Numbered from the stretch's first letter, positions 1 through 6,944 are shown. The stretch: 9,747 nt of DNA from Cellvibrionaceae bacterium (GCA_025800435.1 JAOXRV010000680.1:1-9747); one strand, 5' to 3'. Numbers and translations are program-made. The notes: generated by a model from the sequence alone, not told the origin.

Positions 1-70
1 AGCCTTGTAACTACTGCATAAGCATCCCTCAAAATATCATTCTAGTTCATTCATACAAATTAAGAGACGC

Positions 71-112
71 GAGTTCACGAATGTAAGAGTCCAGTTCACG
101 AACTGTGAGATC
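71..112. repeat. 21-22 bp imperfect tandem repeat with an internal palindrome, downstream of gyrB
   Basis: Two copies of a unit beginning [G/C]AGTTCACGAA lie head to tail. The identical core AGTTCACGAA is at 72-81 and again at 93-102, exactly 21 bp apart (two helical turns). After the core the copies stay similar (TGTAAGAGTCC against CTGTGAGATCC) with small indels. The second copy contains CAGTTC-AC-GAACTG (92-105), a dyad with 6-bp arms. Two in-phase sites of this kind could be an operator for a gene left of the window, but no regulator or gene is visible. No T tract follows on either strand, so it does not look like a gyrB terminator. Confidence 0.5.
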
Positions 113-128
113 CCACCACACCAAAAAT

Positions 129-2546
129 TTAAACATCCAAATTCGCCACCGACAGCGCATTGGTTTCAATAAAGTCTCGACGCGGTTCAACCTGATCACC
201 CATCAGGGTATTAAACATCTGGTCGGCGGTAATCGCATCTTCAATGGTCACCTGCAGCATACGCCGGGTTTCCGGGTCCATGGTGGTTTCCCATAGCTGC
301 TCTGGGTTCATCTCACCCAGACCTTTATAGCGCTGGATATTGTAGCCGCGCTTAGATTCGGCCATCAGCCAGGTCAGGCCATCTTTAAAGCTCTGGGTTT
401 CGAACTTGCGCTCACCCTTACCAAAGTAGGCACCCTCTTCCATCAGGCCGTTGAGCTTATTGCCCAAATCAGTAATCGACTGGTACTCGCCGGATTGGAA
501 GAAATCGAAGCTAAAGGGGTATTCGGTCTCAACACCGTGGGCAACAACCACAAATGTGGGCAGGAACACCTGGCGCTCGCTGTCTTCTGCTATTTTTAGC
601 TCAAAGCGCTGGCCGCCATTGGGCTGCAAATCGTTAATGGTTGTAAGTAAGGATTCACTCCATTTTTGTACACTATCTTTAGAGGCCAGATCTTCAGTGC
701 TAATACCGCTTTGGTAAATCATCTGCTCCAGTACTTCACTGGGGTATAAGCGGGATAGGCGATCGATAGTAGCCATTACTGAGCGATAGCTGCCAACCAA
801 CTCTTGTAGGCCACTGCCTTTGATGGCCGGCGCCTCCGCATTGATATGCAGTGAGCCACTTTCTAAGGCGACATTGGTAAAGAAATCATCCAATGCCTGC
901 TCGTCTTTCAGATACTGTTCCTGTTTACCCTTGCTGATCTTGTACAGCGGAGGCTGGGCAATATACACATGGCCACGCTCAATTAGCTCACGGGTTTGGC
1001 GGAAGAAGAAGGTCAGCAGCAGGGTGCGAATATGGGAGCCATCCACATCCGCATCGGTCATGATAATAATGTGGTGGTAGCGCAGCTTATCCGGGTCAAA
1101 TTCTTCGGCACCAATGCCACAGCCCAGGGCAGTGATCAGAGTACCCACCTCTTGGCTAGACAACATCTTATCAAAACGGGCTTTCTCAACATTCAGGATT
1201 TTACCTTTAAGGGGCAAAATAGCCTGGGTGCGACGGTCTCGGCCCTGTTTGGCGGAACCGCCGGCCGAGTCACCCTCCACTAGGTAGACCTCTGATAATG
1301 CTGGATCTTTTTCTTGGCAATCGGCCAATTTTCCAGGCAGGCCGGCGATATCCAGGGCACCTTTGCGCCGGGTCATCTCGCGGGCTTTGCGGGCAGCTTC
1401 CCGAGCCTTAGCCGCTTCAATCATTTTGCCCACAACCGCTTTTGCTTCGCCGGGGTTTTCCAGTAGATAGTCGCTAAAGGCAGCGCCCATCTCCTGCTCT
1501 ACAGCGCCTTTTACCTCGGAGGAAACCAGCTTATCTTTGGTCTGAGATGAGAATTTGGGGTCAGGTACCTTAACCGAGATAATAGCTGTTAGGCCTTCTC
1601 GGGCATCATCACCGGTGGTGGATACCTTCTCTTTTTTACCCAGGCCCTCTTTTTCAATATAGTTGTTTAGGCCACGGGTAAGGGCCGAGCGGAAACCGGC
1701 AAGGTGGGTACCGCCGTCGCGCTGGGGGATATTATTGGTATAGCAGTAGATAGCCTCTTGGAATGAGTCATTCCATTGTAAGGCTACCTCTACACCAATA
1801 CCGTCATCGCGCTGAATATCAAAGTGCATTACCTGGTTTACGGCATTCTTGTTTTGGTTCAAAAACTCAACAAAGGCTCGTAACCCCCCTTCGTATTCAA
1901 ATATATCTTCTTTGCCGCTGCGCTCATCCGCCAACACAATACGTACACCGGAATTCAGAAAGGACAGCTCCCGCAGGCGCTTTGCCAGGTGGTCGTAGTG
2001 GAATTCGATATTGGTAAAAGTATCGGGTGAAGGCTTAAAGTGTACCTGGGTACCACTGGATTCCGTATCACCAATGATAGTTAGGGGTGCTTGGGGTACA
2101 CCGTGGTGGTAAACCTGCTCATGTACTTTACCTTCACGGCGGATGGTTAGGCGCAATTCTTTAGAAAGGGCATTAACAACCGACACCCCTACCCCGTGCA
2201 AACCACCGGAAACCTTATAAGTGTTATCGTCAAATTTACCCCCAGCGTGCAGAACCGTCATAATAACTTCTGCCGCTGACACACCCTCATCGTGCATCTC
2301 GGTAGGAATACCACGACCATTATCGGATACAGTAACCGATTCATCGGGGTGAATAACTATTTTAATCTCGGAGCAATGGCCCGCCAGGGCTTCATCGATA
2401 GAGTTATCGACGATCTCAAACACCATATGATGCAGGCCGGTACCATCATCTGTATCACCGATATACATACCCGGGCGTTTACGTACTGCATCCAGGCCCT
2501 TTAAGACCTTGATACTGGACGAATCATAAGATGATTCTTCAGACAT
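129..2546 (-). CDS. gyrB: DNA gyrase subunit B (type IIA topoisomerase ATPase subunit)
   Basis: GyrB supplies the ATPase and TOPRIM parts of the A2B2 gyrase that introduces negative supercoils. The protein is 805 residues, close to the 804 of E. coli. The GHKL ATPase motifs are intact: EIVDNSIDEA at 44-53 with the catalytic Glu, DNGRGIP at 75-81, and GGLHGVGVS from 114. The transducer QTKDK loop (335-339) is present, as is Arg137 at the position of the aminocoumarin-contacting arginine of E. coli. TOPRIM is seen as LVEGDSAGGSA (422-432) and TDADVDGSH (497-505), followed by the Gram-negative insertion and the tail motif QRYKGLGEMNPEQLW (738-752). The ATG has a GGAG ribosome-binding site six bases upstream. 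It is the last gene of the dnaA-dnaN-recF-gyrB series and no intrinsic terminator follows it within the window. Confidence 0.99.
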   Translation of the reverse strand: MSEESSYDSSSIKVLKGLDAVRKRPGMYIGDTDDGTGLHHMVFEIVDNSIDEALAGHCSEIKIVIHPDESVTVSDNGRGIPTEMHDEGVSAAEVIMTVLHAGGKFDDNTYKVSGGLHGVGVSVVNALSKELRLTIRREGKVHEQVYHHGVPQAPLTIIGDTESSGTQVHFKPSPDTFTNIEFHYDHLAKRLRELSFLNSGVRIVLADERSGKEDIFEYEGGLRAFVEFLNQNKNAVNQVMHFDIQRDDGIGVEVALQWNDSFQEAIYCYTNNIPQRDGGTHLAGFRSALTRGLNNYIEKEGLGKKEKVSTTGDDAREGLTAIISVKVPDPKFSSQTKDKLVSSEVKGAVEQEMGAAFSDYLLENPGEAKAVVGKMIEAAKAREAARKAREMTRRKGALDIAGLPGKLADCQEKDPALSEVYLVEGDSAGGSAKQGRDRRTQAILPLKGKILNVEKARFDKMLSSQEVGTLITALGCGIGAEEFDPDKLRYHHIIIMTDADVDGSHIRTLLLTFFFRQTRELIERGHVYIAQPPLYKISKGKQEQYLKDEQALDDFFTNVALESGSLHINAEAPAIKGSGLQELVGSYRSVMATIDRLSRLYPSEVLEQMIYQSGISTEDLASKDSVQKWSESLLTTINDLQPNGGQRFELKIAEDSERQVFLPTFVVVAHGVETEYPFSFDFFQSGEYQSITDLGNKLNGLMEEGAYFGKGERKFETQSFKDGLTWLMAESKRGYNIQRYKGLGEMNPEQLWETTMDPETRRMLQVTIEDAITADQMFNTLMGDQVEPRRDFIETNALSVANLDV

Positions 2547-2567
2547 AAATTACTCCGTATTCTATAA

Positions 2568-2604
2568 AAGCCCTTGGGCTTCTTAACTGAGGGTGTTCCC
2601 ACCC
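2568..2604 (-). terminator. Weak terminator or attenuator-like hairpin pair in the recF-gyrB gap
   Basis: Read leftward, the gap first forms GGGTG-GGAA-CACCC (2604-2591). A second hairpin with AAGCC/GGCTT arms (2581-2568) follows, and its 3' side runs into TTTTAT. The second hairpin plus its short T tract is terminator-like, but the stem is only 5-6 bp and the T run is short, so partial termination, attenuation or a processing site is more likely than a full stop. It lies about 22 bp upstream of the gyrB start and just upstream of its ribosome-binding site. Confidence 0.4.
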
Positions 2605-2638
2605 TTCTTGTTTCAATTTATTTCGTTTGCTTACGTTG

Positions 2639-3721
2639 TTATTGTTGCTCTATCAGGCCATGTTTCACGTGAAACATGGCCTGATCAGCTGTATCCAGTT
2701 CGGCCCAGGCATCCAATAATGGTTGTAACTCCACCGCTGTTACAAATACCTGGGCGCCAATATCACTAAGCCAAGTGGCCATGCGGCGTTGATTGCCAGC
2801 ATCCAGCTCTGCTGGTAAGTCATCTATTAGGTAGACACATTGCTTACCGACAATTTTTTTGTAAGCCCTACCAATAGCGATCTTAAGCGCACAGACCAGC
2901 AGTTTTTGCTGACCCCTCGACAAGGCCTGGTCTGCAGGGTGGCCACCCACTCTTAGTTTAAGGTCTGCCCGATGGGGACCATACCAGCTGTAACCGAGTT
3001 TTTGGTCTCTTTCATAGCCGTCTTCAAATACGGATTCCAGCTCTTTGTCAAAATCCCAACCCCTAAAATAAGCCAGCTTTACCGGTGTTTCGCCCAGGAA
3101 GTCCTCAGCCACCTCATTGAAAATTGGGCTCAATAACTCATAGCACTCTAACCTGCACTGGTCTATCTGCTTGGCAGTGCGGAAGATTTCAGCCTCCCAG
3201 GGGCGCAGTTCCAAACGATCCATTCTACCACGACGGAGCAAGTTATTCCGGTGTTTGAGCGCCTTTCTGTAAGACTTCCATGATTGGTGAAACTCATGTT
3301 TCACGTGAAACACTAGCCAGTCTAGATAGCTACGGCGAAGGTTGGCAGGCCCTTCTATCAACTCAAAACTGTGGGCCTCTAGCACTTGAATGGGTAATAA
3401 GCTCGCCAAATTGGCGGCACTGCTAATGTTACTGCCATCAATTTTTGTTTGGGAAACAGTCCCCCTGCCCCGCTCTATACCTATAGATTGTGCGTCACTG
3501 GTCTGGCTAAACAGTACGAAACTATCTTGCTGATGATTGATAATGGGTTGAATACGGTGGCTACGGAAAGAGCGACCGCTACCGAGTAGGTGGATCGCCT
3601 CAAGCAAGCTAGTTTTACCGCTGCCGTTGGCACCAAATATAAGGTTAAGTTGGGCGCTTGGGTGCAGGTCAACTGCACCCAGATTGCGAAGATTAGAAAT
3701 TTTTAAGCGGCTAATCGCCAT
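2639..3721 (-). CDS. recF: DNA replication and repair protein RecF (SMC-like ATPase)
   Basis: RecF works with RecO and RecR to load RecA at single-strand gaps and restart blocked forks. At 360 residues the length is normal. It shows the ABC/SMC-type head: Walker A GANGSGKT at 30-37, the signature LSRGQQKLL around 267-275, and Walker B VYLIDDLPAELD at 296-307. It starts 21 bp after the dnaN stop with only a weak ribosome-binding site, which suggests translational coupling with dnaN. Oddly, the gene carries two perfect parS sites in the same reading frame, so the peptide FHVKH occurs twice (138-142 and 350-354). The second copy is in the last eleven residues, outside the ATPase motifs, and probably exists for the DNA site rather than for the protein. 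Confidence 0.97.
   Translation of the reverse strand: MAISRLKISNLRNLGAVDLHPSAQLNLIFGANGSGKTSLLEAIHLLGSGRSFRSHRIQPIINHQQDSFVLFSQTSDAQSIGIERGRGTVSQTKIDGSNISSAANLASLLPIQVLEAHSFELIEGPANLRRSYLDWLVFHVKHEFHQSWKSYRKALKHRNNLLRRGRMDRLELRPWEAEIFRTAKQIDQCRLECYELLSPIFNEVAEDFLGETPVKLAYFRGWDFDKELESVFEDGYERDQKLGYSWYGPHRADLKLRVGGHPADQALSRGQQKLLVCALKIAIGRAYKKIVGKQCVYLIDDLPAELDAGNQRRMATWLSDIGAQVFVTAVELQPLLDAWAELDTADQAMFHVKHGLIEQQ
2652..2685. promoter_or_regulatory. parS: parS centromere site inside a perfect 34-bp palindrome (3' end of recF)
   Basis: TGTTTCACGTGAAACA at 2661-2676 is the perfect 16-bp bacterial chromosomal parS consensus bound by ParB/Spo0J. The dyad continues without mismatch for nine more bases on each side, giving a perfect palindrome from 2652 to 2685 centred between 2668 and 2669. 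It overlaps the recF codons for residues 346-357, shortly before the stop. In RNA it would form a long hairpin at the end of the recF message. The consensus match is established; binding by this organism's ParB is inferred. Confidence 0.93.
3297..3312. promoter_or_regulatory. parS: Second perfect parS site, internal to recF
   Basis: TGTTTCACGTGAAACA is again a perfect match to the 16-bp parS consensus. It lies 636 bp from the other copy and in the same reading frame, encoding FHVKH at RecF residues 138-142. Here the dyad stops at 16 bp; the next outer pair (A at 3296, C at 3313) does not match. Two parS sites about 3 kb from the putative oriC fit ParB loading at the origin domain. Confidence 0.92.
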
Positions 3722-3742
3722 TTACGACGGAATACCCAGAGC

Positions 3743-4846
3743 TTATAGGCGCATGGGCATAACAACATAGGTGGCATCGCCACCCTCTGGCTCTTCCACC
3801 AATGCTGAACTATTAGAATCAGACAGGGTAAAGCGCACGTTTTCAGAACTAAGTACGTTAACCACATCTTGTAAGTAGCTAACATTAAAGCCGATTTCGA
3901 CAGAATCACCGGCATAATCAACCACCACCTGTTCTTCGGCTTCTTCTTGCTCTGGGTTGTTTGCGGTAACCGTTAACTGGCCATCACTTAGCAGCAAACG
4001 CACACCCCGATATTTTTCGTTGGAAAGAATAGCGGTACGCGCAAAGGCTTGCTTCAATTCAGCGCGGTTACCAATCACAGTTTTATTGCCGTTCTTGGGC
4101 AACACTCGCTCATAGTCTGGAAACTTGCCGTCTACCAGCTTCGAAGTAAAAGTGTAGTTATCCGTGGTGGCGCGAATATGGGTGCTGCCCAGGCTAATAC
4201 AGACATTATCATCGCTTTCTTCCAATAAGCGGGAAAGCTCAACGACACCTTTGCGAGGCAAGATGGCTTGCTTTAACTCTGGCGTCTGAATATCCAGCTC
4301 ATTGGTAACCATTGCCAAACGGTGGCCATCGGTGGAAACAAACCGCAATAAGCCTTGGGATACTTCCCACAGCATGCCGTTTAGGTAATAGCGAACATCC
4401 TGCTGGGCCATAGCAAAACCAGTGCTTTCTATCATGTGCTTAATGGTTTGCTGGGCACAGTTAAACTGTAGGTCTTGAGGGGAATCTTCCACATTGGGAA
4501 AGTCGCTGGCGGGTAGTGTCGCCAGGCTAAAACGGCTGCGGCCGCTTTTAACAGTGACCTTTTGATCATCTTCAATAAAATCGATAATCGCGCCATCGGG
4601 AAGTGAACGGCAAATATCAAAAAGCTTTCGCGCGGGTACGGTAATCTGCCCAGGCTCACCGCCCTGCTCTAGTTGCACCCTACCGACAATTTCTACCTCT
4701 AGATCTGTACCGGTTAGGGCCAGACGATCATCTTCTAGTACGATAAGAACATTAGCCAACACCGGCAGCGTTTGCCGGCGTTCGACCACACCAGCTACTA
4801 ACTGGAGTGGTTTTAGTAGTGAATCCCTGGAGATAGAAAATTTCAT
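3743..4846 (-). CDS. dnaN: DNA polymerase III sliding clamp (beta subunit)
   Basis: The beta clamp forms a dimeric ring around DNA and tethers Pol III and other clamp-binding enzymes. The 367-residue length matches the family (366 in E. coli), enough for the three repeated clamp domains. The N-terminus MKFSISRDSLLKPLQ continues into VAGVVERRQTLPVL and is almost Pseudomonas-like, and the end YVVMPMRL is the conserved C-terminus that lines the client-peptide pocket. The ATG is fixed by this N-terminus; the nearest AGGA lies about 12 bases upstream, so the ribosome-binding site is poor. It begins 47 bp after dnaA in an A+T-rich gap and ends 21 bp before recF, consistent with one operon. I saw nothing abnormal in it. 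Confidence 0.98.
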   Translation of the reverse strand: MKFSISRDSLLKPLQLVAGVVERRQTLPVLANVLIVLEDDRLALTGTDLEVEIVGRVQLEQGGEPGQITVPARKLFDICRSLPDGAIIDFIEDDQKVTVKSGRSRFSLATLPASDFPNVEDSPQDLQFNCAQQTIKHMIESTGFAMAQQDVRYYLNGMLWEVSQGLLRFVSTDGHRLAMVTNELDIQTPELKQAILPRKGVVELSRLLEESDDNVCISLGSTHIRATTDNYTFTSKLVDGKFPDYERVLPKNGNKTVIGNRAELKQAFARTAILSNEKYRGVRLLLSDGQLTVTANNPEQEEAEEQVVVDYAGDSVEIGFNVSYLQDVVNVLSSENVRFTLSDSNSSALVEEPEGGDATYVVMPMRL

Positions 4847-4893
4847 GATTGAATTAAATCCTGAGCTTATATTAGCTTAATCTTATATACAGT

Positions 4894-6387
4894 CTAGGTA
4901 GTTAAAGAACGCAATAGGTTCTTTACGTCTTCACGAATATCTGCGTCTTCTTCTTTTAACTCTTTTATCTTACGACAAGCGTGCAACACCGTGGTGTGGT
5001 CGCGCCCACCAAAAGCATCGCCAATTTCGGGCAAGCTGTGATTGGTCAGCTCTTTGGCCAACGACATCGCTACCTGTCGCGGCCGGGCGACTGAGCGGCT
5101 GCGGCGCTTGGATAATAAATCGGCGACCTTAATTTTATAATACTCTGCGACCACGCGTTGAATATTATCGATACCAACTTGCTTATCTTGCAGTGCTAAA
5201 AGATCTTTTAACGCTTCACGCACCAGGGGCACATCAATATCTCGCCCGGTAAACTGGGCATTGGCGATCACCCGTTTTAAGGCACCCTCTAGCTCCCGCA
5301 CATTAGAGCGAATACGCTGGGCAATAAAAAAAGCCGCGTCGTTAGGCAGTAGCATATTCGACTGAGCGGCTTTTTTCATCAAGATTGCCACCCGGGTCTC
5401 TAATTCTGGTGGTTCCACCGAGACCGTTAGCCCCCAACCAAAGCGGGATTTCAAACGCTCTTCCAAGCCTTGAATCTCTTTGGGGTAGCGATCGCAGGTT
5501 AAGATAATTTGTTGGCCACCTTCGAGCAAGGCATTAAAGGTATGAAAGAATTCTTCCTGGGAGCGCTCTTTACCCGCAAAGAATTGAATATCGTCAATTA
5601 ACAAGGCATCCACAGAACGATAAAAACGCTTAAAGTCGTTTATCGCATTAAGCTGCAAGGCCTTAACCATATCGGCAACAAATCGTTCAGAATGTAGGTA
5701 CACTACTTTTGCGTGTGGGTTTTGCTCAACCAAACTGTGGCCAACGGCATGCATTAAATGGGTTTTACCAAGCCCCACCCCACCGTAGATAAACAAGGGG
5801 TTATAAGAGCCACCCGGGTTCTCGGCTACTTGCCGTGCCGCGGCTAGACCGAGCTGGTTGGATTTACCCTCTACAAAGCTCTTAAAGGTAAAGCCGCTGT
5901 TTAAGTATGTGCGGTGCTTTAGGCTGCCCTCTACTTCGATATCAGGGCTTGGGGTGATGATCTCTTTTGGCTCGGCCGCCACTGGCGCTTGGGCCGGGGC
6001 AATAGCTAAGCCGTTAGGTTTAATAATCTCTGGGTTTGGTGTGGTTTGAGCGGGTGCCGGTGAATGGTTATTTAAGGGCGGGTCCTGTAGTGGGGCACTG
6101 GGCTGCGCTCGTTGGGCGCGGCGCTGAAAACGAGTGGCCTGCGGCGCGTTGACCACAATGTCTACATTTAGGCGCTCATTCTCTGAGTAATTATTAACCA
6201 GCTCTATAATACGCGATAGGTATTTATCGTTAACCCAATCGTGGATAAAACGATTGGGTGCCAGCAGCTGCAACACACCGGCCTGGTCCTGTTGTGGCTG
6301 TAAGGGCTTAATCCAAGTATTGAACTGTTGAGCGGGGAGTTCCTGACTCAGGCTGCTCAAACATTTATTCCAGATTAGGTCTGGCAA
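4894..6387 (-). CDS. dnaA: Chromosomal replication initiator DnaA
   Basis: DnaA binds the origin boxes, melts the A+T-rich element and recruits the DnaB helicase. From a TTG at 6387 the protein is 497 residues. Domain I opens MPDLIWNKCL and contains QQFNTWI. Domain II is a Pro/Ala/Gln-rich linker, about residues 81-156. The AAA+ core has Walker A GGVGLGKT (202-209), Walker B LLIDDI (262-267) and the arginine-finger region RLKSRFGWG. Domain IV has the box-reading helix-turn-helix with GGRDHTTVLHA (460-470). Another TTG four codons upstream (6399) is possible. I chose 6387 because GGGGG lies five bases before it and the N-terminus then matches the Pseudomonas length, whereas only pyrimidine-rich sequence precedes 6399. 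An in-frame TAA just upstream rules out a longer form. Confidence 0.96.
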   Translation of the reverse strand: MPDLIWNKCLSSLSQELPAQQFNTWIKPLQPQQDQAGVLQLLAPNRFIHDWVNDKYLSRIIELVNNYSENERLNVDIVVNAPQATRFQRRAQRAQPSAPLQDPPLNNHSPAPAQTTPNPEIIKPNGLAIAPAQAPVAAEPKEIITPSPDIEVEGSLKHRTYLNSGFTFKSFVEGKSNQLGLAAARQVAENPGGSYNPLFIYGGVGLGKTHLMHAVGHSLVEQNPHAKVVYLHSERFVADMVKALQLNAINDFKRFYRSVDALLIDDIQFFAGKERSQEEFFHTFNALLEGGQQIILTCDRYPKEIQGLEERLKSRFGWGLTVSVEPPELETRVAILMKKAAQSNMLLPNDAAFFIAQRIRSNVRELEGALKRVIANAQFTGRDIDVPLVREALKDLLALQDKQVGIDNIQRVVAEYYKIKVADLLSKRRSRSVARPRQVAMSLAKELTNHSLPEIGDAFGGRDHTTVLHACRKIKELKEEDADIREDVKNLLRSLTT

Positions 6388-6436
6388 CTGTTCCCCCAAA
6401 AACCGGTCGGTTTAATTGCTTGTTTTAATCACGCAA

Positions 6437-6442
6437 ATTATA
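6437..6442 (-). promoter_or_regulatory. Probable dnaA promoter -10 element
   Basis: The minus strand reads TATAAT here, a perfect sigma-70 -10 hexamer about 50 bases before the dnaA start. No good -35 hexamer sits 16-18 bp upstream, where the sequence is near AAATAG. The promoter may be activator-dependent or weak, which would suit DnaA autoregulation. The transcription start would be near 6430. Confidence 0.45.
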
Positions 6443-6579
6443 CGAGTACTGATGGTTGGCTATTTATAGCTGAGTATCTGCCGCTTTTACTGCGAACTTA
6501 TCCAGCAGCTATATAAAGGAAGCAAGAGCGAATGCCCCACCCTTTATGCCGCTCGCTTGGCCCCTTGGGCTCAAGTATT

Positions 6580-6588
6580 TGTGGACAA
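6580..6588 (-). promoter_or_regulatory. DnaA box, one mismatch (TTGTCCACA)
   Basis: This is one base from TTATCCACA. It sits at the centre of an inverted repeat, GGCTCAA (6568-6574) and TTGAGCC (6592-6598), and is bracketed by a direct repeat CAAGTATT (6572-6579, 6586-6593). The framing suggests a structured binding site on the dnaA side of the origin. Confidence 0.65.
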
Positions 6589-6605
6589 GTATTGAGCCAC
6601 CCGGA

Positions 6606-6614
6606 ATATTCACA
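6606..6614 (+). promoter_or_regulatory. DnaA box, one mismatch (ATATTCACA)
   Basis: It matches TTATNCACA at every position except the first. It lies 42 bp before the perfect box at 6648 and in the same orientation, which is exactly four helical turns at 10.5 bp per turn. Confidence 0.55.
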
Positions 6615-6647
6615 GGCAGCTTGCTAGCGTACCCCAAAGCCCTTAAG

Positions 6648-6656
6648 TTATCCACA
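6648..6656 (+). promoter_or_regulatory. DnaA box, perfect consensus (TTATCCACA)
   Basis: This is an exact high-affinity DnaA box, 13 bp before the A+T-rich segment and oriented toward it. It is the best candidate for nucleating DnaA assembly toward the melting region. Confidence 0.85.
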
Positions 6657-6668
6657 AAAAACATTGCC

Positions 6669-6720
6669 TAAATAGCAAATTATTAAAAAATCCTAATAAT
6701 TATAATAGCTTGAAGATATA
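6669..6720. other. A+T-rich segment, probable DNA unwinding element
   Basis: Of 52 bases, 44 are A or T (85%). It lies between the two perfect, inward-facing DnaA boxes. Inside it, 6694-6708 reads TAA TAA TTA TAA TAG; four of the five triplets fit the [T/A]A[G/A] pattern described for DnaA-trio elements. It has no coding potential. Confidence 0.65.
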
Positions 6721-6757
6721 ACCCTATTTATTTCCGTGTCGGTTTTGACGTTAAAAA

Positions 6758-6766
6758 TGTGGATAA
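6758..6766 (-). promoter_or_regulatory. DnaA box, perfect consensus on the minus strand
   Basis: The plus strand reads TGTGGATAA, the complement of TTATCCACA. It lies 110 bp from the perfect plus-strand box and faces back toward the A+T-rich segment. Confidence 0.85.
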
Positions 6767-6852
6767 ATCTGTTGAAAACCTGAAAATAGCCTGTCGACAG
6801 AAGGTGCAAAGCAAGTTAATGGTTTAAAACCAGCCTAAAACCCCCAAAAGCG

Positions 6853-6881
6853 TTGCTTTTTTAAACCCAATTCTTTAAAAT
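6853..6881 (+). promoter_or_regulatory. rpmH operon promoter (sigma-70 type)
   Basis: The -35 element TTGCTT (6853-6858) and the -10 element TAAAAT (6876-6881) are separated by 17 bp, the optimal spacing. The transcription start would be near 6888, giving a leader of about 100 nt before the rpmH ATG. It is divergent from dnaA and should drive rpmH-rnpA-yidD-yidC. Confidence 0.75.
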
Positions 6882-6919
6882 CGCGCCTCATTTTTACACC
6901 AGCTCGACTGTTCAGGCGG

Positions 6920-6944
6920 TGGTTAATACAAGATAGATTAACCA
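6920..6944 (+). promoter_or_regulatory. Hairpin in the rpmH leader
   Basis: TGGTTAAT (6920-6927) and ATTAACCA (6937-6944) are perfect 8-bp arms with a 9-base loop. They lie within the predicted rpmH leader, 46 bases before the ATG. There is no T tract, so it is not a terminator; an mRNA stability, processing or L34 feedback role is possible but unproven. Confidence 0.45.

Larger units (their letters stand above)
6498..6766. other. oriC: Putative chromosomal origin of replication (oriC) in the dnaA-rpmH gap
   Basis: The gap between divergent dnaA and rpmH has no gene and holds a cluster of DnaA-box matches around a strongly A+T-rich segment. Perfect TTATCCACA boxes at 6648-6656 (plus) and 6758-6766 (minus) point toward each other across it. 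One-mismatch boxes lie at 6580-6588 (minus) and 6606-6614 (plus), and a weak match TTATCCAGC at 6498-6506. No GATC occurs from 6400 to 6990, so SeqA/Dam control of the E. coli kind is unlikely. The location matches the known Pseudomonas origin. The outer limits are approximate. Confidence 0.85.

Noticed and set aside
1..8. AGCCTTGT at the window edge as the end of a second copy of the 9600-9710 element
   Set aside because: Only eight bases match and the following bases differ (AACT against GGTG); the upstream sequence cannot be seen.
92..105. CAGTTCACGAACTG as a third parS site
   Set aside because: It shares only a superficial TTCACG and lacks the TTTCACGTGAAA core; at least four core positions differ.
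1763..2017. Plus-strand open frames inside gyrB
   Set aside because: They mirror GyrB codons and show no independent signals.
6791..6800. CTGTCGACAG palindrome in the origin gap as an operator
   Set aside because: A 10-bp palindrome alone is too short and matches no motif I can name; it is not repeated.
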